From the NCBI GenBank assembly GCA_036653535.1, contig JAVVTR010000012.1:1-60920 (forward strand): a DNA stretch of 60,920 nucleotides, written 5' to 3'. The translations under genes were made by a program, and so were the position numbers. The stretch is from JAVVTR01 sp036653535. GTDB lineage: Bacteria; Bacteroidota; Bacteroidia; Bacteroidales; P3. Positions 17,638 through 26,452 of the stretch are shown piece by piece. Each line of letters starts with the position of its first letter. Within the stretch, counting starts at the first letter, position 1. Below the pieces are notes generated by a model. The model did not search any database. It was not told the DNA's origin and saw only the letters and a list, made by a program, of their open reading frames with translations.

Positions 17638-18894
17638 TTAAGGAATATATCTAAAAGTATTTAAAACTTTTTTTAAATGTGGAAGGGTAAATAAAGGAAG
17701 AAGTAAAAAAAGCAATAAAAATCCATATTCGGCTATACTGTAGAGGAAGGCTCTGCCATTTAAAGCTTGATCTACGTAAATTAAAAAATAATGTCGTAAG
17801 GGGAAGAAATTACAAAAACTTTGTAATAAAGGGTCCATGGCGGAAACCGGATAGGTAAATCCGCTGATAGAAAATCCTATCATTCCAAAAAGGCAGGCAA
17901 AGCTGAGTCCTAAGCGAAGAGTGGGAAGTATGCTAATCATAAAAACTCCTAAAGATTGACAGGCCAAAACGAAACAAATCATACTTAAAATCATAGGGCC
18001 CCATCCGCTGAGTAGGGGAAATTGATACCATCCATAAAGCACGGCTTCCATGGATATTCCCATTAAAATTAATACTAAGGTTTGTGGCCATAATTTTCCA
18101 ATTAAGGCAAGGAGAATATTTTGTTTTTTTTCTATCTGTGATTCTTTCTTTTCGTTGGCTTGAGGGTATGAGGAGCGTAAATTGTTATTTTCTATAGAGG
18201 AGGTTAAGTTTAACCATTTGCGAGCTGAGTTTGCTTTAATTTCGCTACCAATGGAGAATACGGTTACCATAAGAATAACCAATTCTAAAATACCTGGAAG
18301 AATAGTATTGGATAAATAAACGGAGTAATTTAACCAGGGATTTCCTAAAGCATGAGTTTCTATTTCTATGGGCTGCAATTTTCCCATGATATGTTCTTGC
18401 GTTTCTCCTTTGGCAAGACCGGTTTGTAAACCAACCGATTTGGATGCTAGTACGGAAATAGTTTTCATATCTCTAAATAAGAGGGAGGACGCAATAAGGT
18501 AGGTGCCATTGGTGTAAAAAGAAATTTTGGGTTGCCTTCCGGCTGTAGCATCGGCCGAAAAATTCCTTGGGATATAAAAAATGCCGTAAATTTTTCCTTT
18601 TTGCATTTCTATGCGTGCCTCTTCAAAAGAGGCGGTGTACATAATAATTTTGGTTTGAGGGAAAGCATCTAATTGTCTACATAAATTACGGGAAGTGGCG
18701 TTATTGTTGAGGTCTACAGCAGCAATGGGAAGATCACAAGGAAGTCCTTGGTGCATTAAGCTAAGAAAGAAAAAAACAGAAATAGCAGGAATGGCAAGCA
18801 TGCAAAAAAGATAAATAGGTTGAGCCATCCACCGTTTTACTTCTCGTTTGCCTATATTCCATAAAATTTTCCAGGGACCGTATGGCGTGTTCAT
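17638..18894 (-). CDS. ABC-2 type exporter permease (first copy)
   Basis: This 418-residue protein has the same layout as the next gene: an N-terminal helix (about 24-46), an extracytoplasmic domain containing IAAVDLNNNATSRNL and GIFYIPRNFSADATAGRQP, and several C-terminal helices. The shared GRQ-containing segment (GRQPKISFY here, GRQTTVDLY in the other) shows that the pair are diverged paralogues. A hydrophilic stretch of about 40 residues (about 220-260, rich in E, K, S and N) interrupts the membrane part and is probably a cytoplasmic loop. It begins five bases after the HlyD-like gene. Confidence 0.87.
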   Translation of the reverse strand: MNTPYGPWKILWNIGKREVKRWMAQPIYLFCMLAIPAISVFFFLSLMHQGLPCDLPIAAVDLNNNATSRNLCRQLDAFPQTKIIMYTASFEEARIEMQKGKIYGIFYIPRNFSADATAGRQPKISFYTNGTYLIASSLLFRDMKTISVLASKSVGLQTGLAKGETQEHIMGKLQPIEIETHALGNPWLNYSVYLSNTILPGILELVILMVTVFSIGSEIKANSARKWLNLTSSIENNNLRSSYPQANEKKESQIEKKQNILLALIGKLWPQTLVLILMGISMEAVLYGWYQFPLLSGWGPMILSMICFVLACQSLGVFMISILPTLRLGLSFACLFGMIGFSISGFTYPVSAMDPLLQSFCNFFPLRHYFLIYVDQALNGRAFLYSIAEYGFLLLFLLLPLFTLPHLKKVLNTFRYIP

Positions 18895-18899
18895 AGAAT

Positions 18900-19907
18900 T
18901 TATTTTTTTAAAATAACCGACATGCCAGGACGTAAATCTAGTATTTTTCCATCTGGTTTGGCTCTTACTTCAAAGGTCTTTGCATCGAATTGCCCGGTAG
19001 TTTTGGTGGCTTTCCAAATGGCATAGGTTCCCATATCTTTAATAAAACTTACCTTTAGCGTTATTTCTTTATTATCTAAAGCCGGAATAAACGCTTTGAG
19101 TTTGGTTCCCATTTTAATATCTTTAAGTAGGTCTTCCCTTATACTGAAAACGACCCACATATGGTCTAAATTTACTAAGTTCATAATGGGGGCTCCCGTT
19201 CCAACTAATTCTCCTACATGAGGAAAAATTTCAGAAACTTCTCCGTCTATGGGCGAAATTAAGGCTCCCTCTTTTAAGTAAGCATCTACTTCGCTTAGGG
19301 CTCCTTCGCTTTGTTTTACTAAAGCAAGAGCAAGTTGTTTGTCTTCTTTTTGTGCTCCCTTTAAGGCTAATTGATATTGAGAATGGGCCGTTCTTTCCGT
19401 GGCTTGCATAGACTTGTAATTAGCTTCTGCTTCATCTCTTTTTTGGGCAGGAATAACCCCTTTATTGTATAAATTTTGTATTCGTTGATAGGATTTTTCG
19501 GCTATCTCTAAACCTGCTTTTGCTTTTTGCCATAGTTCGTAAGCCGAGCTTAGTTGTTCGGGGCGTAATCCATTATGGGCTTTGTTGTTTTGTGCTTCTG
19601 CCGCTGAGTTCATGGCTTGGGCTTGTTCTAATTTGGCGTAAATTTCCGGAGTGTTGATCAACACAACGGTATCTCCTTGTTTAACGCTTTGTCCTTCTTC
19701 GAAATTGTAGGCAAGAATACGTCCCGGCACTTTTCCGGAAATACGAACTACTTCTGCTTCTGCTTGTCCCATAATGATTTCTGCTTCTGGCTTTAATAAT
19801 AAGAAACCTGCTAAAGTCACTAATAAAACTACCCCTATCATAATGGAAAATGCCACGATCATATTTTTAGATTCGTAAGACATTGTTTTTTTTACTTTTT
19901 CTTCCAT
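18900..19907 (-). CDS. HlyD-family periplasmic adaptor (membrane fusion protein)
   Basis: The 335-residue protein has one N-terminal transmembrane helix (about 15-34), a biotinyl-lipoyl-like half motif (VSGKVPGRILAYNFEEGQSVKQGD), an alpha-helical hairpin rich in Ala, Gln and Lys (about 80-205), and a second lipoyl half (GALISPIDGEVSEIF). This is the standard plan of HlyD/EmrA adaptors linking an inner-membrane exporter to TolC. It follows the TolC-like gene by 20 bases and precedes the permeases. Confidence 0.93.
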   Translation of the reverse strand: MEEKVKKTMSYESKNMIVAFSIMIGVVLLVTLAGFLLLKPEAEIIMGQAEAEVVRISGKVPGRILAYNFEEGQSVKQGDTVVLINTPEIYAKLEQAQAMNSAAEAQNNKAHNGLRPEQLSSAYELWQKAKAGLEIAEKSYQRIQNLYNKGVIPAQKRDEAEANYKSMQATERTAHSQYQLALKGAQKEDKQLALALVKQSEGALSEVDAYLKEGALISPIDGEVSEIFPHVGELVGTGAPIMNLVNLDHMWVVFSIREDLLKDIKMGTKLKAFIPALDNKEITLKVSFIKDMGTYAIWKATKTTGQFDAKTFEVRAKPDGKILDLRPGMSVILKK

Positions 19908-19927
19908 TTTGTATGCTTACATTAAAA

Positions 19928-21412
19928 TTATTTATCCATATTTAAATTGCCTATAGCTTTGTTGAAATAGGCTTCTGCTAATTTTTTTTCTATTTGAGCA
20001 TCTATTAGTGCCGATTGAGCCGACAGCCAAGCGGTTTGTGCTTCCATTACATTTAAGGAAGAAATAACACCTTCTTTAAATCCATAAGTGGCATGTTGGA
20101 GATTTTCCTCTGCATTACTTCGGTTTTCAAAGCAGGTTTTTATTTGCTTTTCGGCTTCATTTGCTCTAAAAGAAGATTGTTTAATTTGAAGTTCGGTTTG
20201 CTCTTTGGCATTTTCATATTGCAAACGGGCTATATTGGTTTGTGATTTGGAGGATTGTCTACGAAAACTGCCTCCTATCCAGTCGGTGATAGGAACCCTT
20301 AGCATCACCCCCACGTTAAACATACCGCTAAAATCCTTTTTAAATCCTTTAAAAAAGTTGGGGTTGCTGATTAAATAATTGGCGGTAAAACCAATGTTGG
20401 GTAAGAGATCGGAAAGAATAATGGCCTCTTTTTTCTTCGCTATTTTTTGCATATAATCGAGTGCTTGTAAATCTTTTCGATTTTCGTAAGCTTGTTCCAG
20501 TACTTGACTAGATACTATATGTTCTTTTTCCGCTTCTACTTCTATGTGTTTATCTAAATTTTCATCTTGTAAAACTATATTACTTTCTAAAGGTAGACCG
20601 CAAAGTTGGCATAGTAGCATGCGGGAAAGACTTAAGCCATTTTCTACTTTGGCTAAGGCTATGCGTGCTTCGTTTAATTTTACTTTAACGGCAAGGCCAT
20701 CGGAAGAAGTGGCTATACCTTCTTCTATTAGTGCTTGTGTATTGGTATCCATTTTTTGCAGCATTTGTACATAGCTCTCTGCTAATTTCCGTTTGTTGGC
20801 CAAGGATACTACTTGCCAATAAATTTCATCGGTGCTGTAAATAAGGTCTTGTAGGCTTTTGTCGTTTAATGCTAAAGCCATTTTTTCTGCATAATTGGCA
20901 ATTTGATTAGCGGCTACAATTTTTCCTCCCATAAATATAGGTTGAACCAACGACACTGTTCCTATAAAAACATTGTTTATATCCCAAATAAGATCGGATT
21001 GTATACTCTTTAACATTTGCCCTCCTCCCTGTATAAAAGGAGCAAATAATTTTTGTATTTCTACGGGCCAGGCTTGTATGTCTTGTTTAAATTGGCCCAT
21101 TTGCTTTTGAATAGGACCTAAGTCGAAAAGCTCTATTTCCTTCTCATTCCACATATAACTTCCAGTAGCGGATATTTTAGGAAAATATTGGCTGATAGCA
21201 TATTTTTTGGTCCATTTGGCCGAATTAACTGCTTCTCTTGAAATTTGTAGAGTTTTGTTGTTAGAAATTGCCAAATTTCTACAGGAGTCTAAGGCGAGTA
21301 GGTAAGTTTTGGGCAATGGATCTGCCGCATTTTTATTCTGTGCCCATCCTTTCAAAGGAGAAAGACTTAGGCTTATGGCGGCTGCTAAAAAAAACATTTT
21401 TTTTCTTAACAT
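19928..21412 (-). CDS. TolC-family outer-membrane efflux protein
   Basis: The 494-residue protein starts with a signal peptide (about 1-24, ending GWAQ) and contains two repeats of the long helical hairpins typical of TolC proteins, for example AQTAWLSAQSALIDAQIEK near the C terminus. It forms the outer-membrane duct. Its start overlaps the end of the TetR gene by seven bases, so regulator and exporter are one transcript. Confidence 0.93.
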   Translation of the reverse strand: MLRKKMFFLAAAISLSLSPLKGWAQNKNAADPLPKTYLLALDSCRNLAISNNKTLQISREAVNSAKWTKKYAISQYFPKISATGSYMWNEKEIELFDLGPIQKQMGQFKQDIQAWPVEIQKLFAPFIQGGGQMLKSIQSDLIWDINNVFIGTVSLVQPIFMGGKIVAANQIANYAEKMALALNDKSLQDLIYSTDEIYWQVVSLANKRKLAESYVQMLQKMDTNTQALIEEGIATSSDGLAVKVKLNEARIALAKVENGLSLSRMLLCQLCGLPLESNIVLQDENLDKHIEVEAEKEHIVSSQVLEQAYENRKDLQALDYMQKIAKKKEAIILSDLLPNIGFTANYLISNPNFFKGFKKDFSGMFNVGVMLRVPITDWIGGSFRRQSSKSQTNIARLQYENAKEQTELQIKQSSFRANEAEKQIKTCFENRSNAEENLQHATYGFKEGVISSLNVMEAQTAWLSAQSALIDAQIEKKLAEAYFNKAIGNLNMDK

Positions 21413-22104
21413 TTTTTTTCTGTGTTTAATTGGTCAAATATCATATCCATATATTGGGGAATAATGTTATTTAATTTCTCGTAGGAAGCTTTTTCCGCAA
21501 AATTTATTCCGTTAATCATAGGAACATGACGGGTATATATCACAATAAAATCAATAGATATAATTAGTAAAGAGAGGTACATATTAAAATTTTCTATATC
21601 TATTTTTGGGAAAATTTCTTTCATTTTCGATTTTAATAAGTTGGCATTTTTCTCTCTGATTTCCCTTAGGGTAGAAAAAGGGGTTATGGCGGATACTTCC
21701 CATAAAATTAATTCTTGCATTAATTTGTCTTCTCTCATAATGCGTAATTGCTCGGTGAGAATATGAGCAATAATTTTTTTTAAATCTTCTGGTGCTTTAA
21801 CTTTGCTTAATTCCGCACCAAATTTGTCGTAAGCATTTACGTAAAAATCGTGTTTTAAAGCCCAAGTTTGTAACAAATTAGCCATTCCTCCAAAATACCT
21901 ATAGATAAGTACTTTGTCACATCCGGCTTCTTTAGCAATGGCGTTTATACCAAGTTTATTGAAACCATCTTGCCGAACCAAAGAAGTAACTGCATTTAAA
22001 AGCCTATCCTTGGTATCTTGAACGTGCTTTTGAAATTGGCCTTTTCGACTTTTGAATTTCTCTTGTAAAACGCTTATTATTTTATCTTTACTTTCTTTTT
22101 GCAT
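21406..22104 (-). CDS. TetR-family repressor of the exporter operon
   Basis: The 232-residue protein has a TetR helix-turn-helix at about 32-78 (INAIAKEAGCDKVLIYRYFGGMANLL) and a divergent helical ligand-binding part. An extra basic N-terminal stretch of about 30 residues precedes the DNA-binding domain. It is the first gene of the exporter operon. A perfect inverted repeat lies between its promoter boxes 36 bases upstream, so autorepression relieved by an exported compound is likely. Confidence 0.92.
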   Translation of the reverse strand: MQKESKDKIISVLQEKFKSRKGQFQKHVQDTKDRLLNAVTSLVRQDGFNKLGINAIAKEAGCDKVLIYRYFGGMANLLQTWALKHDFYVNAYDKFGAELSKVKAPEDLKKIIAHILTEQLRIMREDKLMQELILWEVSAITPFSTLREIREKNANLLKSKMKEIFPKIDIENFNMYLSLLIISIDFIVIYTRHVPMINGINFAEKASYEKLNNIIPQYMDMIFDQLNTEKKC

Positions 22105-22130
22105 GATTTTTCTTTTGGAAAATCGGATTG

Positions 22131-22161
22131 CAAATATACGTCACCGACTGGTGACATGCAA
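22131..22161 (-). promoter_or_regulatory. Promoter of the TetR-exporter operon
   Basis: On the minus strand TTG (22161-22159) and TATATTTG (22138-22131) are separated by 20 bases, a Bacteroidetes housekeeping promoter. The spacer is almost filled by the operator at 22140-22155. Confidence 0.65.
22140..22155. promoter_or_regulatory. TetR operator, perfect inverted repeat
   Basis: GTCACC-GACT-GGTGAC is a perfect six-base palindrome with a four-base centre. It sits between the -33 and -7 boxes of the TetR gene promoter, where bound repressor would block RNA polymerase. Operator identity is inferred from symmetry and position. Confidence 0.75.
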
Positions 22162-22315
22162 GTTTTTTTTAATGTTTCTTAGAAATTGTCTAATTTCGTT
22201 AAAATTTTAGATCCATTTTATGGAGCTATATGTATATTTAACCTATGTTTATAGCTTAAAATCGTTGATTTTATATCACGATTTCTTAGAAGGTTGTAGA
22301 AAATAAATTCTATTT

Positions 22316-23353
22316 ATGTTACAAAAAGTAAAATATTGGATAGACAATGCCCGCTGGATTGCCTTGCCTCAAAGTTTGCTTCCAGCATTGGTGGCATTAA
22401 CGATGGCTTGGAATTATTCATCTAATTCAATATTGGAGAATAATGTGCTTGGAGAGTCTCCTTTTTCTTGGGGTTTGGGAATATTAGCCGTTTTAGGAGT
22501 GGCACTTTTGCATTTAGGAATGAATTTATTTGATGATTATTTCGATTATTGTCATAAGGGGGTAGATTATCGTGGAGAAATAGCTTCTCGTGGAGTTAGA
22601 GCTCGTATTGCTAAGTGTTACTATTTACAAAAGGAAGGCGGCAAATCGTCGATAAATGATTTACTAAAGGCTTGTTTGTGTTTTTGTGGTCTTGCTTTGG
22701 TGGTAGGTATTGTTATTTTTATTTACAGAGGAAGTTTTATTTTATACTTATCTCTTTTAACTGCTGCTATTGGGCTTTCCTATTCAGGGGCTCCGTTTCG
22801 TCTTAGTTATCACGGCTTAGGAGAACTTACCATAGGTTTTATTTTTGGACCATTGCTTATGACAGGAGTTTATTACTCGGCCTGTGGGGCTTGGTCTTGG
22901 TCGGAATTATTTATTTCCATTCCAGTAGGACTTTTAGTTTCCAATATTCTTTACACACATTCTATTTTAGATTTTGAACCCGATCGTGCTGCCGGAAAAC
23001 GAACTTTGGCCGTGCTTTTAATGAATAAAAAAGCAATGTTGTTTTTTAGCTTTATCTTTAACTTTTTTCCTTTCCTTATTGTTGGGTTTGGGATACTTTA
23101 TGGATTCTTGAGCCCATGGTATAGTTTATTATTTGTTACCTTTTATATGGCTTGTGCTCTGTTTTATAGAATGTGTTGGTTTGTGAAAGATCCACAAAAA
23201 ATATTTTTGCCCAAGCCGTGGATGGGACCTGTACAACAATGGGATAAAATAAAGGAAGCCGGAATAGAATGGTTTATGGTACGTTGGCTTTTGTCCCGCA
23301 ATTATGTTACTTTCTTCTGTCTTATTTTAATTTTGTTGAATATTTTTATATAA
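22316..23353 (+). CDS. UbiA-family prenyltransferase (MenA-like)
   Basis: This 345-residue membrane protein carries the two Asp-rich UbiA motifs: NLFDDYFD (70-77) and DFEPD (219-223) followed by RAAGKRTLA. These bind Mg2+ and the prenyl diphosphate. About eight or nine helices are visible. The second motif resembles MenA (dihydroxynaphthoate prenyltransferase), but the loop after motif 1 (about 79-118) is longer and more basic than usual, so another aromatic or polar acceptor is possible. The next gene, a radical SAM protein, starts six bases downstream, suggesting a joint pathway on a prenylated molecule. Confidence 0.85.
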   Translation: MLQKVKYWIDNARWIALPQSLLPALVALTMAWNYSSNSILENNVLGESPFSWGLGILAVLGVALLHLGMNLFDDYFDYCHKGVDYRGEIASRGVRARIAKCYYLQKEGGKSSINDLLKACLCFCGLALVVGIVIFIYRGSFILYLSLLTAAIGLSYSGAPFRLSYHGLGELTIGFIFGPLLMTGVYYSACGAWSWSELFISIPVGLLVSNILYTHSILDFEPDRAAGKRTLAVLLMNKKAMLFFSFIFNFFPFLIVGFGILYGFLSPWYSLLFVTFYMACALFYRMCWFVKDPQKIFLPKPWMGPVQQWDKIKEAGIEWFMVRWLLSRNYVTFFCLILILLNIFI

Positions 23354-23359
23354 AAAAGA

Positions 23360-24256
23360 ATGCGTCAATTATTTTATTTGCCGTTTTGGTTTGTACGAGC
23401 TAAATTTTTTGGGTGTAGAGCCCCTTTACAAACCGTATTGTTTATTTCCGATTGGTGTAATTTACGTTGTAAACATTGTAACGTTTATAGTAAATCTAAT
23501 CCTATTATAAAAACATATGACGCAATTAAAGCCGAAATGCAATACAGTTACGACCTGGGTTCTCGCTTTATTGACTTTGAAGGAGGAGAACCTTTTATAT
23601 GGAAAGACGGTTCCTACACGGTGAATGATCTTTGTGACTTAGCTAAAAAAATAGGCTTTTTTTCCACCACTATTACTACCAATGCACAACTTCCTTTTAC
23701 GCAGAGTCGGGCTGATTCTATTTGGGTAAGTATGGATGGAACTGGTAAATTTCACGATCAAATTCGTGGAGAAGGAGCTTTTGAAAAAATGCAAAAAAAC
23801 ATAGCAGGAAGTGCTCATAAACGCCTTAGTGTAAATATGGTAATTAATAACTTAAATTATACCAATGTGCGGGATGCTATCCTTTTTGCTAAAGAAAATC
23901 CAGATATTCGTTCTATTTCTCTTAATTTTCATACGCCTTATCAAGGAACGGAAGACCTTTATATTAGCGATTATACGCTTAGAGGGCAGATTATAGATGA
24001 AATAATAGCGTTGAAAAAGGAGGGCTATCCCATTATGAATTCCGTATCCGGATTGAAATTAATGAAACATAACAAGTTTAGTAAGCAATGTTGGGTAAGC
24101 AATTTTATTTTGCCAGATGGAACTCGTTACGAGGAATGTCCAGGTAAGAGCGCCGGAGTTTGTGATTCTTGTGGATTTTGTATGGCAGGAGAAATGCACA
24201 GCGTATATACTTTTAAGTTCGATACCATTTTGGCCGGACTGAAGTTACGAAGATAG
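23360..24256 (+). CDS. Radical SAM protein with C-terminal cysteine cluster
   Basis: The 298-residue protein has the [4Fe-4S]-SAM motif CNLRCKHC (C33, C37, C40), the glycine-rich EGGEPF SAM-binding segment and a radical SAM barrel. The C-terminal part carries five cysteines (QCW, ECPG, GVC, DSC, GFC), which could hold an auxiliary cluster as in SPASM-like or HpnH-like proteins. It begins six bases after the UbiA-family gene. The substrate is unknown; modification of a prenylated quinone, lipid or peptide are all open. No precursor-peptide gene was seen nearby. Confidence 0.85.
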   Translation: MRQLFYLPFWFVRAKFFGCRAPLQTVLFISDWCNLRCKHCNVYSKSNPIIKTYDAIKAEMQYSYDLGSRFIDFEGGEPFIWKDGSYTVNDLCDLAKKIGFFSTTITTNAQLPFTQSRADSIWVSMDGTGKFHDQIRGEGAFEKMQKNIAGSAHKRLSVNMVINNLNYTNVRDAILFAKENPDIRSISLNFHTPYQGTEDLYISDYTLRGQIIDEIIALKKEGYPIMNSVSGLKLMKHNKFSKQCWVSNFILPDGTRYEECPGKSAGVCDSCGFCMAGEMHSVYTFKFDTILAGLKLRR

Positions 24257-24272
24257 AAATTACGTAAGTGTT

Positions 24273-25160
24273 TTATAACGAAGAATGAAAAAAGCGATCA
24301 AAGAAAAATAGTTGATATTCGATGGCTTTATTCCAATAGGCATGATTGTGCTGTCCCGGTCGCACTATGTATTCATGAGAGAGATGATAATAAAGCATTT
24401 TTTGATGCAACTTTTCATTTACATCCCAAAAATAATCTTCGGTTCCACAGTCTATAATAATGGCTAATTGCCCTTTTTGTAAATTATAATTTATAGCTTG
24501 CCCCTTGTTGGAAGCTACTTCCCGATTACTATCCGTAAATGCTTGTACTCGCCATAATTGGTTTATTACGGAGTATTCTTCCCAGCGATTATGATTCTCT
24601 TGATAAGATCCTAATTGTTCTTTTATTTTCCAATTTTCGGGGAAGGGACAAATATCTACTCCGCCACTCATAGAGCCACAGGCACCAAAGATATTTGGAT
24701 GGCGAAAAGCTAAGTACAAAGCTCCATGTCCTCCCATACTATATCCGCAAATGGCCCGTTTATTAGAAGAATCTATCACTCTATAGTGTTGGTTTATATA
24801 ATCGACTAATTCTTTGCTAATATAAGTTTCAAATTTACTTTTAGGATTTATGGGGCTATCCCAATACCAACTTGCTTCTCCATCGGGGCAAACAAGAATC
24901 ATGGGAAAAAGTAGGGTCATTTTTGGTAAATCGGGTTTTGTCTTTTTTAACCAACTGTCGTACCTGTTGTTATATCCATGTAATAGATATACAACTGGGT
25001 ATTTTTGATGGGTATTTTGGAAGTATTCGGGTGGAAAAATAATTACATTCTTTATTTTTTTATCCATGGAAGGGCTATATACTTCTATGGTGTCTACTAC
25101 TTGCGCAGATACAAAATTAGTGCAGCATAAAAAAAAGAGGGATAGAAAAATAAATTTCAT
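24273..25160 (-). CDS. Secreted esterase of the esterase D / putative esterase family
   Basis: The 295-residue alpha/beta hydrolase has a signal peptide (about 1-19, ending VSAQ), the oxyanion region VYLLHGYNNRYDSW and the nucleophile elbow GYSMGGHGA (catalytic Ser). A late His in GQHNHAYW is the likely catalytic base. The family includes feruloyl and acetyl-xylan esterases and S-formylglutathione hydrolase; export points to polysaccharide or other extracellular esters. It converges on the radical SAM gene. Confidence 0.88.
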   Translation of the reverse strand: MKFIFLSLFFLCCTNFVSAQVVDTIEVYSPSMDKKIKNVIIFPPEYFQNTHQKYPVVYLLHGYNNRYDSWLKKTKPDLPKMTLLFPMILVCPDGEASWYWDSPINPKSKFETYISKELVDYINQHYRVIDSSNKRAICGYSMGGHGALYLAFRHPNIFGACGSMSGGVDICPFPENWKIKEQLGSYQENHNRWEEYSVINQLWRVQAFTDSNREVASNKGQAINYNLQKGQLAIIIDCGTEDYFWDVNEKLHQKMLYYHLSHEYIVRPGQHNHAYWNKAIEYQLFFFDRFFHSSL

Positions 25161-25387
25161 AAGTAAATAATTTTAATAAATAGGTCTTATAGAACGATTA
25201 CGTTAAGCAGAAGGAGAGAAAATGTAATTTGGCGCTTTGTTAGGCGAGCAATGGTTCACTCCGTCTCCATGGGGCATTTTCATGCTCTTAGTTGGGCTAT
25301 GGGGTATTTGCAAAAGTTTTTATTGGGGAAAGCAAAAAAAAGGGAATTTAGAGAGGTCCTAAATTCCCTTTTTAGTATTAAAATGGT
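25161..25387. other. Gap between aldolase and esterase genes
   Basis: These 227 bases hold the aldolase terminator at the left-hand gene end. A short forward frame from about 25252 runs through the terminator and is not credible. The middle (about 25226-25310) is GC-richer than usual gaps here and could encode a small RNA, but no conserved fold was recognised. Confidence 0.35.
25334..25373 (-). terminator. Rho-independent terminator of the class II aldolase gene
   Basis: The 14-base stem AAAAAGGGAATTTA / TAAATTCCCTTTTT with a nine-base loop is flanked by A and T runs on both sides. It lies just past the aldolase stop on the minus strand and could act in both directions. Confidence 0.8.
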
Positions 25388-26380
25388 TTAGATACGATTA
25401 TTGCTTCCTAATACTTTTTCAATTTTGTGTTTGTATAATTCTTTTAACCAATCTCTAGCTGGGCCTAAATATTTACGAGGATCAAATTCGGCAGGCTTAG
25501 TCGCTAATATTTCGCGAACGGCTGCGGTCATGGCAATACGTCCATCGCTATCTATATTAATTTTACAAACGGCAGAGGTTGCGGCTCTTCTAAGTTGTTC
25601 TTCGGGAATACCTACTGCATCTTTCATGGCGCCTCCATATTTATTTATAATAGCTACTAAATCTTGAGGCACGCTGGAGGAACCGTGTAAAACAATAGGG
25701 AAACCAGGGATTTTAGTTTCTATTTCTTCTAAAATATCAAAACGTAAAGGAGGTGGGATCAAAACTCCATTAGCATTACGAGTGCATTGTTCTGGACGAA
25801 ATTTGTTTGCTCCATGTGAAGTACCTATAGAAATAGCTAAAGAATCTACTCCAGTATGTTTTAGAAAATCTTCTACTTCTTCTGGACGGGTGTAGGTGTG
25901 GTGTTCTGCACTAACTTCGTCTTCTACTCCGGCTAATACTCCTAATTCCCCTTCCACGCTTACATCATACTTATGAGCATATTCTACCACTTTAGCGGTA
26001 AGTTCGATGTTTTCTTGGTAGGGTAAGTGGGATCCGTCTATCATGACGGACGAAAACCCAAATTCTATACAATTTTGGCAAAGTTCAAAGCTATCGCCAT
26101 GATCTAAATGCAATACGATAGGAACATTGGTACCTAATTCTTTGGCATATTCCACTGCTCCTTGAGCCATATAACGTAGAAGCGTTTGATTGGCATATTG
26201 GCGTGCACCTTTGGAAATCTGTAAAATAACAGGAGACTTAGTTTCTGCGCAAGCTTGAACAATAGCTTGCATTTGTTCCATGTTATTAAAATTAAAAGCA
26301 GGAATGGCATATTTCCCTGCCATGGCTTTTTGAAAAAGCTCTCTGGTATTTACCAGGCCTAAATCTTTGTAGCGTACCAT
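25388..26380 (-). CDS. fba: Class II fructose-bisphosphate aldolase
   Basis: The 330-residue zinc enzyme cleaves fructose 1,6-bisphosphate to dihydroxyacetone phosphate and glyceraldehyde 3-phosphate. Zn ligands and catalytic residues lie in HLDHGDSFE, GELGVLAGVEDE and VLHGSSSVP. A YTRPEEVEDFLKHTGVDSLAISIGTSHG block matches the class II family. The length fits the family. It is monocistronic with a strong terminator. Confidence 0.96.
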   Translation of the reverse strand: MVRYKDLGLVNTRELFQKAMAGKYAIPAFNFNNMEQMQAIVQACAETKSPVILQISKGARQYANQTLLRYMAQGAVEYAKELGTNVPIVLHLDHGDSFELCQNCIEFGFSSVMIDGSHLPYQENIELTAKVVEYAHKYDVSVEGELGVLAGVEDEVSAEHHTYTRPEEVEDFLKHTGVDSLAISIGTSHGANKFRPEQCTRNANGVLIPPPLRFDILEEIETKIPGFPIVLHGSSSVPQDLVAIINKYGGAMKDAVGIPEEQLRRAATSAVCKINIDSDGRIAMTAAVREILATKPAEFDPRKYLGPARDWLKELYKHKIEKVLGSNNRI

Positions 26381-26452
26381 AATATTTGATTTTACCGATT
26401 AATATTTTTACTTGGATGAATTTCGTAAGTTTAGACAACTTATAGAAAATCA

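Noticed and set aside
25252..25392. Short forward frame between aldolase and esterase genes
   Set aside because: It reads through the aldolase terminator hairpin and into the end of the aldolase gene on the other strand.
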